A DNA stretch of 64,000 nt, taken from positions 52,935 through 116,934 of the forward strand of contig NZ_QYTW02000005.1 in assembly GCF_003605405.2 (NCBI RefSeq). The letters are read 5' to 3'. The position numbers and the translations under genes were made by a program. The first letter of the stretch is position 1. Every line of letters begins with the position of its first letter. Source of the DNA: Siminovitchia terrae. GTDB taxonomy: Bacteria > Bacillota > Bacilli > Bacillales > Bacillaceae_C. The notes under the pieces are model-generated. The model had not been told where the DNA came from. It was given only the letters and a program-made list of their open reading frames with translations, and did not search any database. This document shows positions 46,228 to 56,619 of this stretch, piece by piece.

Positions 46228-46416
46228 CTTCATTCAGCAGAAGTCTCCCACTTCTGTACGTGGTGAGATGAATGGATATTGGTATTCCATTCAGCGGGGT
46301 TCAAACCCCGGCTGAACAAAGTTAAAGCCTCCGGCGGATTCCACAGATTTTTATTGGAAATTTATCGAGCGGAGCTCGATAAAATCTGGGCGCAAATACG
46401 CCAAGGCGCATTTGAA
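46228..46416 (+). mobile_element. 190-bp repeat element, copy 9
   Basis: 189 bp, after TTTAA. The right end is GCGCATTTGAA and abuts the hairpin of the permease terminator. It has TTTTTATTGGAA where most copies have TTTTCAGAGGAA. Confidence 0.85.
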
Positions 46417-46461
46417 TGAAATGTCGACAATGACATGTTCATCATTGCCGACATTTCATTC
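46414..46461 (-). terminator. Hairpin at the end of the NCS2 permease gene
   Basis: GAATGAAATGTCG / CGACATTTCATTC with an inner ACAATGA/TCATTG pairing. It overlaps the permease stop codon and touches repeat copy 9; no T-run follows on the minus strand. Confidence 0.5.
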
Positions 46462-47776
46462 AAGCAATATCAGATGTATGATCCAATTTAATGTCCCTTC
46501 CATCACCTTTGCTGACACCATTTAATATAAGGTTTAACACGACAGCAGCGAATCCGCCTGTCACAATCCCGTTTTCAAAAAGGATCCGAATATTTTGCGG
46601 TACATTAGCAAATACATCGGGAGCGATGGATACGCCTAAGCCAAGACCGACTGATAATGCAATGACCAGTTGATTTTCTGTTCTTCGGAAGTCAACAGAT
46701 GATAGTTGGCGGATTCCGGAAGCCATGACCATTCCAAACATGGCAATCATTGCTCCTCCAAGTACAGGATCCGGAATAATTAGAGTCAGGGCTGCCACTT
46801 TTGGCAAAAGGCCAAGAATGACTAGAATACAACCGGATGCTACAACTACCCTTCTTTGTTTGACCCCTGTTAAAGCAATGAGGCCGACATTTTGTGAAAA
46901 TGTCGTATAAGGAAAAGCTTGAAAAATACCGCCAATTATTTGTGCAAGTCCTTCTGCACGCAATCCTTTCTTTATATCATTTCCAGTTAACTTTTTATCA
47001 ATTACTTCTGCCAGGGCAAAATAGACTCCTGTTGCTTCCATCATACTGACAATTCCAACTAGAACCATGCTAAGGATCGCGCTTAAATGGAATTCCGGGG
47101 GACCGAAACGAAACGGAGTAACCATATGGAACCAAGAAGCTTCACCAACACTTGAAAAGTCAACAAGTCCCATAAAAGCAGCGATGATGGTACCGATAAC
47201 CAAAGATGCTAAAATTGAAATAGCTCTCATGAAACCTCGGAAGAAGCGGTTTAGCAAGACAATGATTACCAGAGTAAGCCCGGCTAATAATAGATTTGTA
47301 AGGCTTCCGTAACCGGATGAATCAGGTTGTCCAGTAATATTGCCCATCGCAGCGCCAATTAGGGAGGTGCCGATTATGATGACCACTGTGCCTGTAACCA
47401 CTGGAGGAAAAAAAGGGATGATCCTGTCCATAAATTGAGCTAAAAAAATCACGATGGCACCTGCAGCAATAATCGCGCCGAAAATAGCGGGAACACCTTG
47501 CATTGTACCAATTGCGATCATAGGTCCAACAGCTTGAAAGGCAACTCCCATGACGATCGGCATTCGGATGCCGAAAAATTTATTCCCGATCACCTGTAAA
47601 AATGTTGCTAATCCGCAAGTGAATAAATCAATGGAGATTAAATAGGCAACTTCTGCTTCGTTTAAACCGATTGCAGGACCGACGATCAAAGGGACCACGA
47701 CTGCCCCGCCATACATGGCAAGAACATGCTGCATGCCAAATGTCCCCAGCTTCCAGAAACCTAAATGCTTATTCAT
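46460..47776 (-). CDS. NCS2 xanthine/uric acid permease
   Basis: A 438-residue transporter with about 14 membrane segments. It has the NCS2 features GVAFQAVGPMIAIG, EATGVYFALAEV and AFPYTTFSQNVGLIALTGVKQR. The last motif favours the xanthine/urate group over uracil. No xpt gene or purine riboswitch accompanies it, unlike B. subtilis pbuX. RBS GGAGG precedes ATG 47776. Confidence 0.8.
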   Translation of the reverse strand: MNKHLGFWKLGTFGMQHVLAMYGGAVVVPLIVGPAIGLNEAEVAYLISIDLFTCGLATFLQVIGNKFFGIRMPIVMGVAFQAVGPMIAIGTMQGVPAIFGAIIAAGAIVIFLAQFMDRIIPFFPPVVTGTVVIIIGTSLIGAAMGNITGQPDSSGYGSLTNLLLAGLTLVIIVLLNRFFRGFMRAISILASLVIGTIIAAFMGLVDFSSVGEASWFHMVTPFRFGPPEFHLSAILSMVLVGIVSMMEATGVYFALAEVIDKKLTGNDIKKGLRAEGLAQIIGGIFQAFPYTTFSQNVGLIALTGVKQRRVVVASGCILVILGLLPKVAALTLIIPDPVLGGAMIAMFGMVMASGIRQLSSVDFRRTENQLVIALSVGLGLGVSIAPDVFANVPQNIRILFENGIVTGGFAAVVLNLILNGVSKGDGRDIKLDHTSDIA

Positions 47777-48295
47777 TTAAATATTCCTCCTTTGGTATTG
47801 TGATTGAGAGCATAACAATAGGTTGGAGAGCCTCGTAAATAAAGAATGGGCAGGTAGACTTTGGGGTGGGAAGCTTTTGGTTTCATTTTGTTCCATCACC
47901 TCTTTATGTTCCAAACTTTGAATTGTTGTTTTTGTTTTAGAAACGAAAAAAGCCGCAATTAAAAAAGAGGCGACATGCATCTTTTTAATTGCGGCTTCCT
48001 TAACCTCGGTCAACAAGGTTTAATGAAGGGCAATAACTGCTTCGGAACCTTATTGATTGAACAATAAAGTCTCCGATTTCCAGTAATTCATTCGATTGTT
48101 TTTATTAAAATGATAGGATTTCTTTTAATATTTTATATTTATGTAAGCGTTTTATAGTGACTATCATACATGAATAATTTAGAAAAGACAATATTTTTAG
48201 ACATATTTTAAAAATAATTTTGGTAGATTCTGATATTCAGGAGGGGGAGGGGAGTTCAAATTTTTTTAGGAGAAGTCAATCTCGTAATTCAGAAT
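47777..48295. other. Leader and intergenic region of the NCS2 permease
   Basis: No gene is supported. It holds the leader hairpins at 47950-48100 and then AT-rich sequence with no recognised feature up to the qox terminator. Confidence 0.5.
47948..48092 (-). promoter_or_regulatory. Structured leader with attenuator-type terminator
   Basis: On the minus strand AGCCGCAATTAAAAAGA and TTTTTAATTGCGGCT form a long stem followed by TTTTTT (about 47948-47997). Upstream are two more stems: AACCT / AGGTT (around 48009-48024) and CGGA..TTATTG / CAATAA..TCCG (around 48042-48076). It does not match the purine riboswitch consensus; the sensed signal is unknown. Confidence 0.55.
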
Positions 48296-48322
48296 GTAAA
48301 AAAGCCCGGACAATGCCGGGCT
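48296..48322 (-). terminator. Terminator after qoxD
   Basis: AGCCCGG / CCGGGCT around ACAATG; on the minus strand it is followed by a T-run. Confidence 0.85.
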
Positions 48323-48330
48323 AGTACTGT

Positions 48331-48621
48331 TTAAATCATATTGTAACCCCAAAGCATGGCGAACAGAGTTCCAAAAATCGTCACGACTCCAACAAATAGC
48401 GCATAACCGATATTTGTGTAAAGTGTTTTGCTGTCGCCGTTTTCCTTCACATGCATGAAAAGGAATAGCTGCAGGCTTGCCTGTATCAATGCGGTTATAA
48501 CAAGTATAGCCATTCCGGCTTTGAAGGGGATATCAAATAAGACAACAACCAGGGCAACAAGTGAAAGGATGAGTGAGAAGACGAATCCCATCACGTGTGG
48601 CAAGGGAAATAATTGTTTCAT
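48331..48621 (-). CDS. qoxD: Quinol oxidase subunit IV
   Basis: A 96-residue protein with three membrane helices and FLFMHVKENGDSK, the subunit IV pattern. It lies one base after qoxC in the qoxABCD operon. Confidence 0.9.
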   Translation of the reverse strand: MKQLFPLPHVMGFVFSLILSLVALVVVLFDIPFKAGMAILVITALIQASLQLFLFMHVKENGDSKTLYTNIGYALFVGVVTIFGTLFAMLWGYNMI

Positions 48622-48622
48622 C

Positions 48623-49219
48623 TTACATCATTCCTTTCAGGTAGACGAAGCTGAATATGAAGATCCAGACAACGTCAAGAAAGTGCCAATAGAGTGAGAA
48701 AATAAATGATTTGTTGGCTGTTTCAGGTGTAAAGCCCTGCTTTTTCACCTGGATCAAAATGGCTATTCCCCATAGCAAGCCAAATGTAACGTGGGCACCA
48801 TGCGTTCCTAGTAGTGTAAAGAGACTTGAAAGGAAGGCACTTGTCTGCATTGTTGCACCTTCGTGCACGTACGTGACAAACTCGGTGATCTCCACTCCAA
48901 GGAATACAAGACCTAACAATAGTGTGATCGAAAAGAATGCCAACATCGCTTTTTTTAAGCCGAGCCGCATGGCATGAATGCCGAGCCCAATCGTAAAGCT
49001 GCTCGATAACAGGACAATTGTTTCTACCATGACTGGTGTTAATTCGAAAATATGGCTGCCGCTGGGGCCGTTTCCTACATTGTTTTGCAAGGTGAAATAG
49101 ACGGCGAACAGGGTAGAGAACAAGACGATTTCTGCTCCAAGAAAAACCCAAAAACCGATAACCTTCAATTGATTTTCTTCTGTACTGTATTCAAGAGGTA
49201 CTGAATGATCGATCTTCAC
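48623..49219 (-). CDS. qoxC: Quinol oxidase subunit III
   Basis: A 198-residue protein with five helices of the CoxC type ([47 protein letters not shown]). The start ATG overlaps the qoxB stop. Confidence 0.9.
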   Translation of the reverse strand: MKIDHSVPLEYSTEENQLKVIGFWVFLGAEIVLFSTLFAVYFTLQNNVGNGPSGSHIFELTPVMVETIVLLSSSFTIGLGIHAMRLGLKKAMLAFFSITLLLGLVFLGVEITEFVTYVHEGATMQTSAFLSSLFTLLGTHGAHVTFGLLWGIAILIQVKKQGFTPETANKSFIFSLYWHFLDVVWIFIFSFVYLKGMM

Positions 49220-51159
49220 ATTGCTTCACCTCGCGTCGTGTTTTCAGTCTTTTTGATTTCTTCGACTGATATATAATAGCCGTGGTCACGCTCGAATGAG
49301 CGATAGGCCATAGTGCCAAGAATGGCAATCCCTGAAATGATTGCCGGGATCCACAAGCTGAACACCATGAAGAATCCAAGGAAAAAGAAGATCACGCCCA
49401 TAATGAAGGGCTGCCCATTATTGCTTGGCATGTGGATCGGCTCAAATGCTCCTTCTGCTAATGAGCGCTTTTCTTTTTTGGCAAACCAAAATTCATCCAA
49501 TCTATGGATCTCAGGGACTTTTGCAAAATTGTAAACCGGAACTGGACTGTGTGTACTCCATTCCAAAGATCTGGCATCCCAAGGGTCGCCTGTTTCATCT
49601 CTTGGACTATAGCGGACACTGTAGTAAATGTTATAGACAAGCAGGATAAACCCGATTGCGAGACCGCACGCGCCAATAGCGGACAGCATATTCAGCGGTC
49701 CAAAGCCGGTGCTTGCAGAATAGGTATACATCCTTCTTGTCATTCCGTTCAATCCCAGTATAAAGAGAGGGAAGAACGTAACGTTAAAGCTGATTGCAAT
49801 AAACCAGAAGGCAAGCTTTCCAAGCTTTTCATTCAAACGGAATCCGAACACTTTCGGGAACCAGTAATGGTATCCGGCAATTACCGCAAACACAGTACCC
49901 GGAATCAAGACGTAATGGAAATGGGCAACAAGAAACATCGTGTTGTGGTATTGATAGTCAGCACTTGCCATGGCTAGCATAACTCCGGTTACGCCGCCGA
50001 TTGTAAAAATCGGAATGAAGGCGAGTGCATACAGCATTGGTGTCGTAAAGCTGATTTTTCCTTTTCGCAGTGTAAAGAGCCAGTTGAATATTTTTACCCC
50101 GGTCGGCACTGCAATGGCCATCGTTGTGATGGAGAATACGCTATTGACCATGACTCCGTGACCCATCGTATAGAAGTGGTGAACCCATACGAGAAAAGAA
50201 AGAACGGAGATGGCAATCATGCTGAACACCATGGATTTGTATCCATATAGGTTTTTACGAGCAAAAGTGGAAATGACTTCGCTGTAAATACCAAAAGCAG
50301 GCAAAATGACGATATAAACTTCAGGATGGCCCCAAACCCAGAACAAGTTGGCCCAAAGCATGTCCATTCCGCCATTTTGCATAGCAAAAAATTGAGTTCC
50401 GAATTGACGGTCAAGCATCATTAATGCAAGCGCAACGGTCAAAACAGGGAATGCGAAAACGATGATGACATTTGTGATTAAAATTGACCAACTAAACATC
50501 GGCATTTTCATCAATGTCATGCCTGGTGCACGCATTTTAATAATGGTGACAATAAAGTTGATTCCTGTCATTAAAGTACCGATACCGGAAATTTGGAGCG
50601 CCAAGGAATAATAGTTGTTTCCGACAGTTGGGCTGAACTCAAGGCTGGAAAGAGGAAAATAGGCTGTCCAACCAGCATCAGGAGATCCCCCGATAATAAA
50701 AGAAATATTGAACAGCATTGCTCCGGCAAAGAAGAGCCAAAAGCTGACTGCATTCAAGCGCGGGAAAGCAACGTCGCGGGCTCCTATTTGAAGCGGAACG
50801 ACAACGTTCATCAACCCGATTACAAAGGGCATCGCCATGAACAGGATCATAATGACCCCGTGTGTTGTGAATATTTCATTGTAATGTTGTGCATCTAAAA
50901 GGCCGTTTTCTGGGATGGCCGTCTGAGCTCTCATTAAAAGAGCGTCAACTCCTCCGCGGAAAAGCATCAATAAAGCAGAAATAATATACATAACGCCGAT
51001 TTTTTTATGATCGACTGTTGTCAGCCACTCCCGCCAAAGGTATCCCCATTTTTTAAAATAGGTGAGAGCAACGGGAATTGCGATGGAAACAAGTGCGATG
51101 GCTACCATTGAAGCGTAGATCATCGGCTCGCCAGTTACGAAAAATTCATCCCATTTCAT
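49216..51159 (-). CDS. qoxB: Quinol oxidase subunit I
   Basis: A 647-residue haem-copper oxidase core. It has the conserved histidine regions [31 protein letters not shown] and the HxxxxxxxH stretch [10 protein letters not shown], binding haem a, haem a3 and CuB. ATG 51159 follows AAAGGGG; the ORF from 51177 is not needed. It pumps protons while reducing oxygen with menaquinol. Confidence 0.95.
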   Translation of the reverse strand: MKWDEFFVTGEPMIYASMVAIALVSIAIPVALTYFKKWGYLWREWLTTVDHKKIGVMYIISALLMLFRGGVDALLMRAQTAIPENGLLDAQHYNEIFTTHGVIMILFMAMPFVIGLMNVVVPLQIGARDVAFPRLNAVSFWLFFAGAMLFNISFIIGGSPDAGWTAYFPLSSLEFSPTVGNNYYSLALQISGIGTLMTGINFIVTIIKMRAPGMTLMKMPMFSWSILITNVIIVFAFPVLTVALALMMLDRQFGTQFFAMQNGGMDMLWANLFWVWGHPEVYIVILPAFGIYSEVISTFARKNLYGYKSMVFSMIAISVLSFLVWVHHFYTMGHGVMVNSVFSITTMAIAVPTGVKIFNWLFTLRKGKISFTTPMLYALAFIPIFTIGGVTGVMLAMASADYQYHNTMFLVAHFHYVLIPGTVFAVIAGYHYWFPKVFGFRLNEKLGKLAFWFIAISFNVTFFPLFILGLNGMTRRMYTYSASTGFGPLNMLSAIGACGLAIGFILLVYNIYYSVRYSPRDETGDPWDARSLEWSTHSPVPVYNFAKVPEIHRLDEFWFAKKEKRSLAEGAFEPIHMPSNNGQPFIMGVIFFFLGFFMVFSLWIPAIISGIAILGTMAYRSFERDHGYYISVEEIKKTENTTRGEAM

Positions 51160-51201
51160 TATTTTATCCCCTTTCAAGATTGGGTTTCATGGCTGAGGTT
51201 C

Positions 51202-52125
51202 TTATGATTCGTGTGCAGCATGTCCATGTTGCATATGATCATGTACATCTGAAGAGTCTGTATTCTTTTCAGCATCGTTATGATGATGGCCTGCGTCTTT
51301 ACCCTCTGGAGCCGGCCTGAAATCTAGATGTGTTGACATATAGGTTTTTCTTCCAACGTGCGGTGTTGCTAACAGACTATCAAATTCTTTTTCTGTCAGT
51401 TTTGGTGCTGTATCCTTCACATCGCGAATCCAGTCCTGATATTCCTTATCAGTCATTGCCTGAGCTTCAAATTCCATATGAGCAAAGCCTTCACCGCTGA
51501 AGTTTGAGTTTTTCCCAATATATGAACCGGGAGTTTCTGCAACGAGATGGATTCTTGTCACCATATCGCTCATCGCATATTTTTGACCTGCAAGCTGAGG
51601 GATCCAAAAGCTTGTAATTGGCCCGTAAGAATATAAGCGGAATTCAACTGGTCTGTTTATCGGAAGGTTCACATAGTTTACTGTTTCGATTTGTTCTTCG
51701 GGATAGCTGAAATGCCATTTCCAGTTGGATGAAGATGCATATATAACCAGTGGCTTATCATCAGCGTAAGCTTTCGGTGCTTTCTCAACATCCCCCGTTG
51801 TACGTACAGTAACGACGGATAGTACGATCACAATGAGAATTGGAATGACTGTCCAAGTGATTTCAAGCCATTTGCTGCCTTCTTCGTGGGGAGGCTCATA
51901 GTCTTTGTCCAGTTTGGATGAACGATATTTTAAAAGCATGTAAGTATACAAAATATAGACGACTAATAAAATACCAATCATCATGAAGATAGAGAACAGA
52001 ATGGTGTCAGATAATGTTTTTGCTTGCGGACCTTTCGGATCAAAAATCATTAATGAATTTTCACACCCCGAAAGGACGGAAGAAATCAAGACGGTAAGTG
52101 ACAAAAGCAACCATTTAGTCTTCAC
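51202..52125 (-). CDS. qoxA: Quinol oxidase subunit II
   Basis: A 307-residue lipoprotein (lipobox LSGC, Cys21) with two helices and a CoxB-like external domain lacking the CuA cysteines, so it uses quinol, not cytochrome c. The last 33 residues are unusually His- and Asp-rich (HHHNDAEK, HDHMQHGHAAHE), which may bind metal. First gene of the operon. Confidence 0.9.
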   Translation of the reverse strand: MKTKWLLLSLTVLISSVLSGCENSLMIFDPKGPQAKTLSDTILFSIFMMIGILLVVYILYTYMLLKYRSSKLDKDYEPPHEEGSKWLEITWTVIPILIVIVLSVVTVRTTGDVEKAPKAYADDKPLVIYASSSNWKWHFSYPEEQIETVNYVNLPINRPVEFRLYSYGPITSFWIPQLAGQKYAMSDMVTRIHLVAETPGSYIGKNSNFSGEGFAHMEFEAQAMTDKEYQDWIRDVKDTAPKLTEKEFDSLLATPHVGRKTYMSTHLDFRPAPEGKDAGHHHNDAEKNTDSSDVHDHMQHGHAAHES

Positions 52126-52511
52126 GGAATACTCCCCTCATTTCATTCGGAATTGCGTGGAATTGTATTTGAGAATAGTAATAAACTTCAAATTTTTGTA
52201 AAACTCTTCAAGAAAATCCCATGCGAAAAAATAATATTCCTATCGACAAAAAAAGACAATAATTATAACGTCGTTGTCACAAAAGGTTCTTAGTATTGTA
52301 TTTTTTGTGACGGTAATTATGGGGAATAATGGAATCCCATCCAGATATTTATAAAATTGTTATACTGAAATATCTAATTTTATGAAAAATTGGAAGTAGG
52401 AGAAAGAATTAAACTACTAGGGAGGGCGCACGGTAATAGGTAGGGGGATCATAAGGTGAAGGCAAAAAAAACTCCCCAGTCAGCTGCTGGGCAGTTTCTT
52501 TACAGTTTGCA
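52126..52511. other. Promoter region of qoxA
   Basis: Between qoxA and the terminator region of a convergent-facing GNAT gene. It contains a minus-strand TATAAT near 52262-52267 and a dyad GTCACAAAA (52276-52284) / TTTTGTGAC (52303-52311). A hairpin near 52471-52497 (CCCAGTCAGCTGCTGGG) probably terminates the GNAT gene. Confidence 0.45.
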
Positions 52512-53393
52512 CTATGGTATTTCTTTCTTCATCCACACTTGTTTTAATGGAACTTTTTGGTCCGCAAATTCTTGTTTAAATCCGGCTTTTTCTAAAATGT
52601 TTATGAGGAACTGATTTTTTCCCGGCAGATTATAAGTTGATATAATGCGGGACTCCGTTTGTTGTAAATAATCTATCAAATACTGAAAAAGCTCTGGTTT
52701 GTTTGGTCTTCTTTCATCTGCCGCACATTGATAAAGAATGATGTTTCCATTCTTTTTTTGAAACAAGGCATACGCTGCCGCCTTCTCATTTTCATCCTTC
52801 ATAACGATTGATTCTCCATTGCGGATGAAATTCCATAGTGTCTTCCATGGGGCATCATGCTGATAGAACGATAGTTCTCGAATGTCATGCGCGAGTCCGT
52901 GATGGATTGAATAACCTGGCATTTCTAACATACTATCTGGGTTATTTTCTTTACTTTCTGTTTTCTTCAAAAATACCAATTCATCTGCCACTCGGTATCC
53001 AAAACTCTCATATAGACGAATGGCGCGCTCATTGACGGTGAAAGCTTCTAAGCTTGCAGTATCGACATTTTCCTGTTTGTATAGAGCCACTGTTGATTCC
53101 ATTAGCTTTTTTGCAATCCCTTTGCCCCGGAAAGAAAAGGCCACTGCAGTACCTCCGTTCCAGGCCACCCTTTTTTCATTCAATTCGTTGATTCCATTCA
53201 AAATAATTCCAGCGGGAAGGCCATTATAATAAGCGATAAAAGAATAATCGGGAGAGAGCTCGTCCCACCCTAATCTAAAAGTGAATTGGCTGACGGTCAT
53301 TTGCATGTTTACATAATAATCAACAAATCCTTGATTCCAGACCTCGCAGGCATCCCTGATGGGAATGTCACTTAACTTTTTAATTTTTAACAT
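52512..53393 (-). CDS. GNAT-family protein, probably two acetyltransferase domains
   Basis: A 293-residue protein. The first half has the acetyl-CoA loop FSFRGKGIAKKLMES and LEAFTVNERAIRLYESFGY. The second half (from about 165) looks like a degenerate GNAT fold without that loop. ATG 53393 is eight bases after AGGGG. Substrate unknown. Confidence 0.75.
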   Translation of the reverse strand: MLKIKKLSDIPIRDACEVWNQGFVDYYVNMQMTVSQFTFRLGWDELSPDYSFIAYYNGLPAGIILNGINELNEKRVAWNGGTAVAFSFRGKGIAKKLMESTVALYKQENVDTASLEAFTVNERAIRLYESFGYRVADELVFLKKTESKENNPDSMLEMPGYSIHHGLAHDIRELSFYQHDAPWKTLWNFIRNGESIVMKDENEKAAAYALFQKKNGNIILYQCAADERRPNKPELFQYLIDYLQQTESRIISTYNLPGKNQFLINILEKAGFKQEFADQKVPLKQVWMKKEIP

Positions 53394-53443
53394 CATCAAT
53401 ACCCCTGAATGTATATTTTCCTAAAAACAAGAGCGGTGGATAT

Positions 53444-54028
53444 TTATGTTCGGTCTTCCGTCAAATATGTTTTTACATTTGGCGGCTCGTATGAATCAAA
53501 TTGGTCCAGTAAGCTGGCGATCTCTACATCGACCAGCGCCATGTCCCGGAACTTTTCATCCAAAAACTTTTCTTTCAGCATGTGCTGGTATAGGGTGATG
53601 AGAGGGTCATAATATTGATTGATATTTAAAACGCCGCATGGCTTTTGATGGAGTCCAAGCTGTGACCATGTATAAATTTCAAAAAATTCTTCGAGTGTTC
53701 CGGGGCCTCCTGGGAGAGCGATGAATCCATCCGCAAGGTCCGCCATCTTTGCTTTTCTTTCATGCATGGAATCAACAATGATAAGCTCTGACAGGCGGGG
53801 ATGGACAATTTCTTTTCTTTTTAAAAATTCAGGCATGACACCGATGGCATGTCCGCCATTTTCCAGCACTGAGTCTGCTACAGCCCCCATAATACCAACG
53901 CTAGCAGCTCCATAAACAAGGGTTATTTTTCGTTTGGCCAGTTCTTTGCCAACAGCTTTAGCTCCTTTTATATATGCATCGGATGCACCGGGTCTAGATC
54001 CGCAAAAAACTGCAACTGATTTTATCAA
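53444..54028 (-). CDS. LOG-family protein (YvdD-like)
   Basis: A 194-residue protein of the LOG / TIGR00730 family. VFCGSRPGA and the motif PGGPGTLEEFFE are present. Family members cleave nucleoside monophosphates or make cytokinin-like compounds; the bacterial role is unclear. The start is TTG 54028, nine bases after AAGGAGG. Confidence 0.85.
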   Translation of the reverse strand: MIKSVAVFCGSRPGASDAYIKGAKAVGKELAKRKITLVYGAASVGIMGAVADSVLENGGHAIGVMPEFLKRKEIVHPRLSELIIVDSMHERKAKMADLADGFIALPGGPGTLEEFFEIYTWSQLGLHQKPCGVLNINQYYDPLITLYQHMLKEKFLDEKFRDMALVDVEIASLLDQFDSYEPPNVKTYLTEDRT

Positions 54029-54203
54029 TAGATAAAGCCTCCTTTTAATGAGATTATATAAAATGACCAATATTTTGTTAAACTTAAGTTATTCTTATAT
54101 TAATAATTTATTCAGAAGCTTCGATGGACATGACCGTATTCGTTCGGATGCATAGGACCGAAACCGTTGATAAGTCTTGTTGATCAGCAATGGGAGTGAA
54201 ATA

Positions 54204-55136
54204 ATGCAGCAGGAGAACAAACAAACTACCGGTATGTATTTTTTATTATTATTGGTTCCTTTATTTTGGGGAGGGGCTTTCGGTGCAGCAAAGCATATTA
54301 TCACAGAAGTGCCGCCGATTACAACTGCAGCATTTCGCTTTGGGCTGGCAGGCCTGATTTTATTTGCAGCAGCCCGGTTTAGCTCGGAATGGAACAGTAC
54401 AAAAATAAAGGAACAATGGATGGCGCTGCTTTTGATGGCATTAACAGGAATTTTTGGATATAATGTTTTTTTCTTTATGGGGCTGGAATACACATCGGCC
54501 GTCAATGGATCATTAATCGTTGCCACGACACCCGTTTTTGTTACGCTCGGTGCTGTTCTATTTTTGGGAGAAACTTGGAGTGCCCGTTTAGGGCTTGGGC
54601 TCATTATATCGTTAACAGGGGTCTTCCTTGTCATTATTAATGGGTCTTTCCAAACATTAAAGGAATTACAATTTAATGCGGGGGATTTGCTTTTTATTGC
54701 GGCCCTTATTTGCTGGGTCGTCCACGGTTTGATTGGAAAAGTCGTCTTGGCAAAAGTCTCTCCTTTTTTGACAACAACTGTTACAACGATTGTCGGCTCC
54801 ATATTCCTTACATTGCTCTCTTTATTGGAAAAAGGGTGGGGAAAGGTTTTAAGCATGTCATACCAAGCATGGGGTGAGATGGCATTCATGGTTTTTTGTG
54901 CATCCATCGTTGGTTTCTTCTTATGGAATAAAGGGATTCAGAAAATTGGTGCAAGTAGAGCTAGTATGTATATGAACCTTGTTCCAATAAATGCTGCGTG
55001 GATCGCTTTTTTCCTCTACGATGCATCCATCAGCTGGCAGCAAATCGCAGGAATGCTGATGGTCATATTTGGAGTCTATGTATCCACAACGAGCCAACAT
55101 AAGAGAAAGAAAATAGAAATAAAAAAAGCAATATGA
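54204..55136 (+). CDS. EamA-family (DMT) exporter
   Basis: A 310-residue protein with ten helices in two EamA repeats (PLFWGGAFGAAKHI; later LLFIAALICWVVHGLIGKVV). The family exports metabolites. ATG 54204 is preceded by GGGAGTG; the frame from 54177 lacks a ribosome site. Confidence 0.85.
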   Translation: MQQENKQTTGMYFLLLLVPLFWGGAFGAAKHIITEVPPITTAAFRFGLAGLILFAAARFSSEWNSTKIKEQWMALLLMALTGIFGYNVFFFMGLEYTSAVNGSLIVATTPVFVTLGAVLFLGETWSARLGLGLIISLTGVFLVIINGSFQTLKELQFNAGDLLFIAALICWVVHGLIGKVVLAKVSPFLTTTVTTIVGSIFLTLLSLLEKGWGKVLSMSYQAWGEMAFMVFCASIVGFFLWNKGIQKIGASRASMYMNLVPINAAWIAFFLYDASISWQQIAGMLMVIFGVYVSTTSQHKRKKIEIKKAI

Positions 55137-55154
55137 GAAGCGGGAGTATATCTT

Positions 55155-56594
55155 ATGGATCATTTATTAATGAAATTGAGAGCATTTGTTCAAAGGCGAA
55201 AGATGGAAAAGCTTGCAGCCGTACCAATTGAATATGAAGATGATACATATAGGCTTCTTTTTGCGGAAAGCGGAGAAGAGGCAGGAGAAATCGTTCTTGA
55301 TGTAAATGGACGGTTAAAGAAATTTGTGGAATTCGATGAGAAAAGGTTATTTGTGGTTAAGTCGAAAGAAGAGCTTTGTAGAATAGTTGAGAGGTTTCTT
55401 GAGGAGATTTTTCCGGATTCAATCCAGAAACTTCATCTGTCATCTATAGTGGATGTTGATGACTTTTACATATTCGATTATGTACAAAAAGATGATAAAT
55501 TAGGTCTTTCTCTTCCTAATTCAGGTGTTTCTTTTTCCATAAGTATAAATGGGATTATTTTGGATATGACAAATGAGTTGGGGAATGTTAAGGCGGTCTA
55601 TCCGGAGGAGCTTTTAACTGAGCAAGATGCCATGGAATTGTACCTGAAAGCTTTAAAGCCTCAGTTAAAGATTATGCAATATGATCAGGAAATGTATATT
55701 CGCGGGAACAATGAATTTAAATTAGTCTATGATTTTCTCAATACTGCTGCTTTGGATGTCAAAATGGACGGCGCGTTGACCAACCTTGAAGATTTGGGAA
55801 TGGAAACATACGAATACGGATCTTTACCTCAATTACCAATAGCTGAGACCTCCATTTATCGGACTGTTGGTGCAGAAACGATGCAGAAAATATTAACTGC
55901 TGATTCAGACCAAGGCAAAGTCGAGGTCTGGAGCCATTTACCGGCTGGTCACCTTTTTAGTGAATATGAAGATACTGATTTGCTTGACTTAGATATTGGG
56001 ATTGAGCATGTTATAAAAATGGCGTTTGACTGTGAAGACGGAAAACTGAACAGAATGATAACTGTCATAGACGAAAACCGTGATAGAAATCGAGTAAGTG
56101 AAGCTGTAGCATACGAAGCCGCTTTACGAATTCTTTTTAACCAATTTCCAGAAGCCCACCGGGTTTTCAAACTACGGATTGAGGAGGCTGGGCTGATTGA
56201 ATATGAAGATGAGGAAATCACTCCTTTTGCTTTTCAGTTCAATTTTGTGCGTTTTGAGAATGGCATTCAAGTCGAAGGGTGCGAGGTATCCATTACAATT
56301 TGTGCCGCTACGGGGGAATTGTGTGAATGGTGTGTATGGGGAGAGGTTAATCAAGATTATAAGACATTGACTGGAGCTGAAACTGCTTCCGTAGAGGAGG
56401 CCATGAAGCTTTATGAATCGGCATTTTTCATGAAGCTCAATTGGGCCAAGGAAGAGGGCGAAGGGGATGATCCTTATTATGAATTGGTCTATTTGCCCGA
56501 ATTTCAAGATTCTGGTGGAACGATTCACTGTATTGATGCAGAAACCCTTGAGCCTTGGATTGTTGATTCTTCCAGCTTGGAAGAATTCGAATAA
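55155..56594 (+). CDS. Hypothetical protein, YcdB/DUF4901-like
   Basis: A 479-residue acidic cytoplasmic protein with no signal peptide. Two similar halves contain an aspartate/glutamate-rich sheet pattern (SFSISINGIILDMTNELG; then VSITICAATGELCEWCVWG) like PepSY/YcdB repeats. I cannot assign a function. ATG 55155 lies 18 bp after the exporter gene; the next gene follows 25 bp after. Confidence 0.55.
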   Translation: MDHLLMKLRAFVQRRKMEKLAAVPIEYEDDTYRLLFAESGEEAGEIVLDVNGRLKKFVEFDEKRLFVVKSKEELCRIVERFLEEIFPDSIQKLHLSSIVDVDDFYIFDYVQKDDKLGLSLPNSGVSFSISINGIILDMTNELGNVKAVYPEELLTEQDAMELYLKALKPQLKIMQYDQEMYIRGNNEFKLVYDFLNTAALDVKMDGALTNLEDLGMETYEYGSLPQLPIAETSIYRTVGAETMQKILTADSDQGKVEVWSHLPAGHLFSEYEDTDLLDLDIGIEHVIKMAFDCEDGKLNRMITVIDENRDRNRVSEAVAYEAALRILFNQFPEAHRVFKLRIEEAGLIEYEDEEITPFAFQFNFVRFENGIQVEGCEVSITICAATGELCEWCVWGEVNQDYKTLTGAETASVEEAMKLYESAFFMKLNWAKEEGEGDDPYYELVYLPEFQDSGGTIHCIDAETLEPWIVDSSSLEEFE

Positions 56595-56619
56595 GCATTG
56601 AAAGGATTTTGTTGCGCAG

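Noticed and set aside
47777..48016. A 79-codon minus-strand ORF over the NCS2 leader
   Set aside because: Most of its coding comes from the terminator stem; no ribosome site.
47948..48092. A PyrR-binding attenuator
   Set aside because: The GACCGAGG region only partly resembles the PyrR site, and the gene resembles a xanthine/urate rather than uracil permease.
54095..54907. A 270-codon minus-strand ORF
   Set aside because: Antisense to the EamA exporter gene, which is clearly real.
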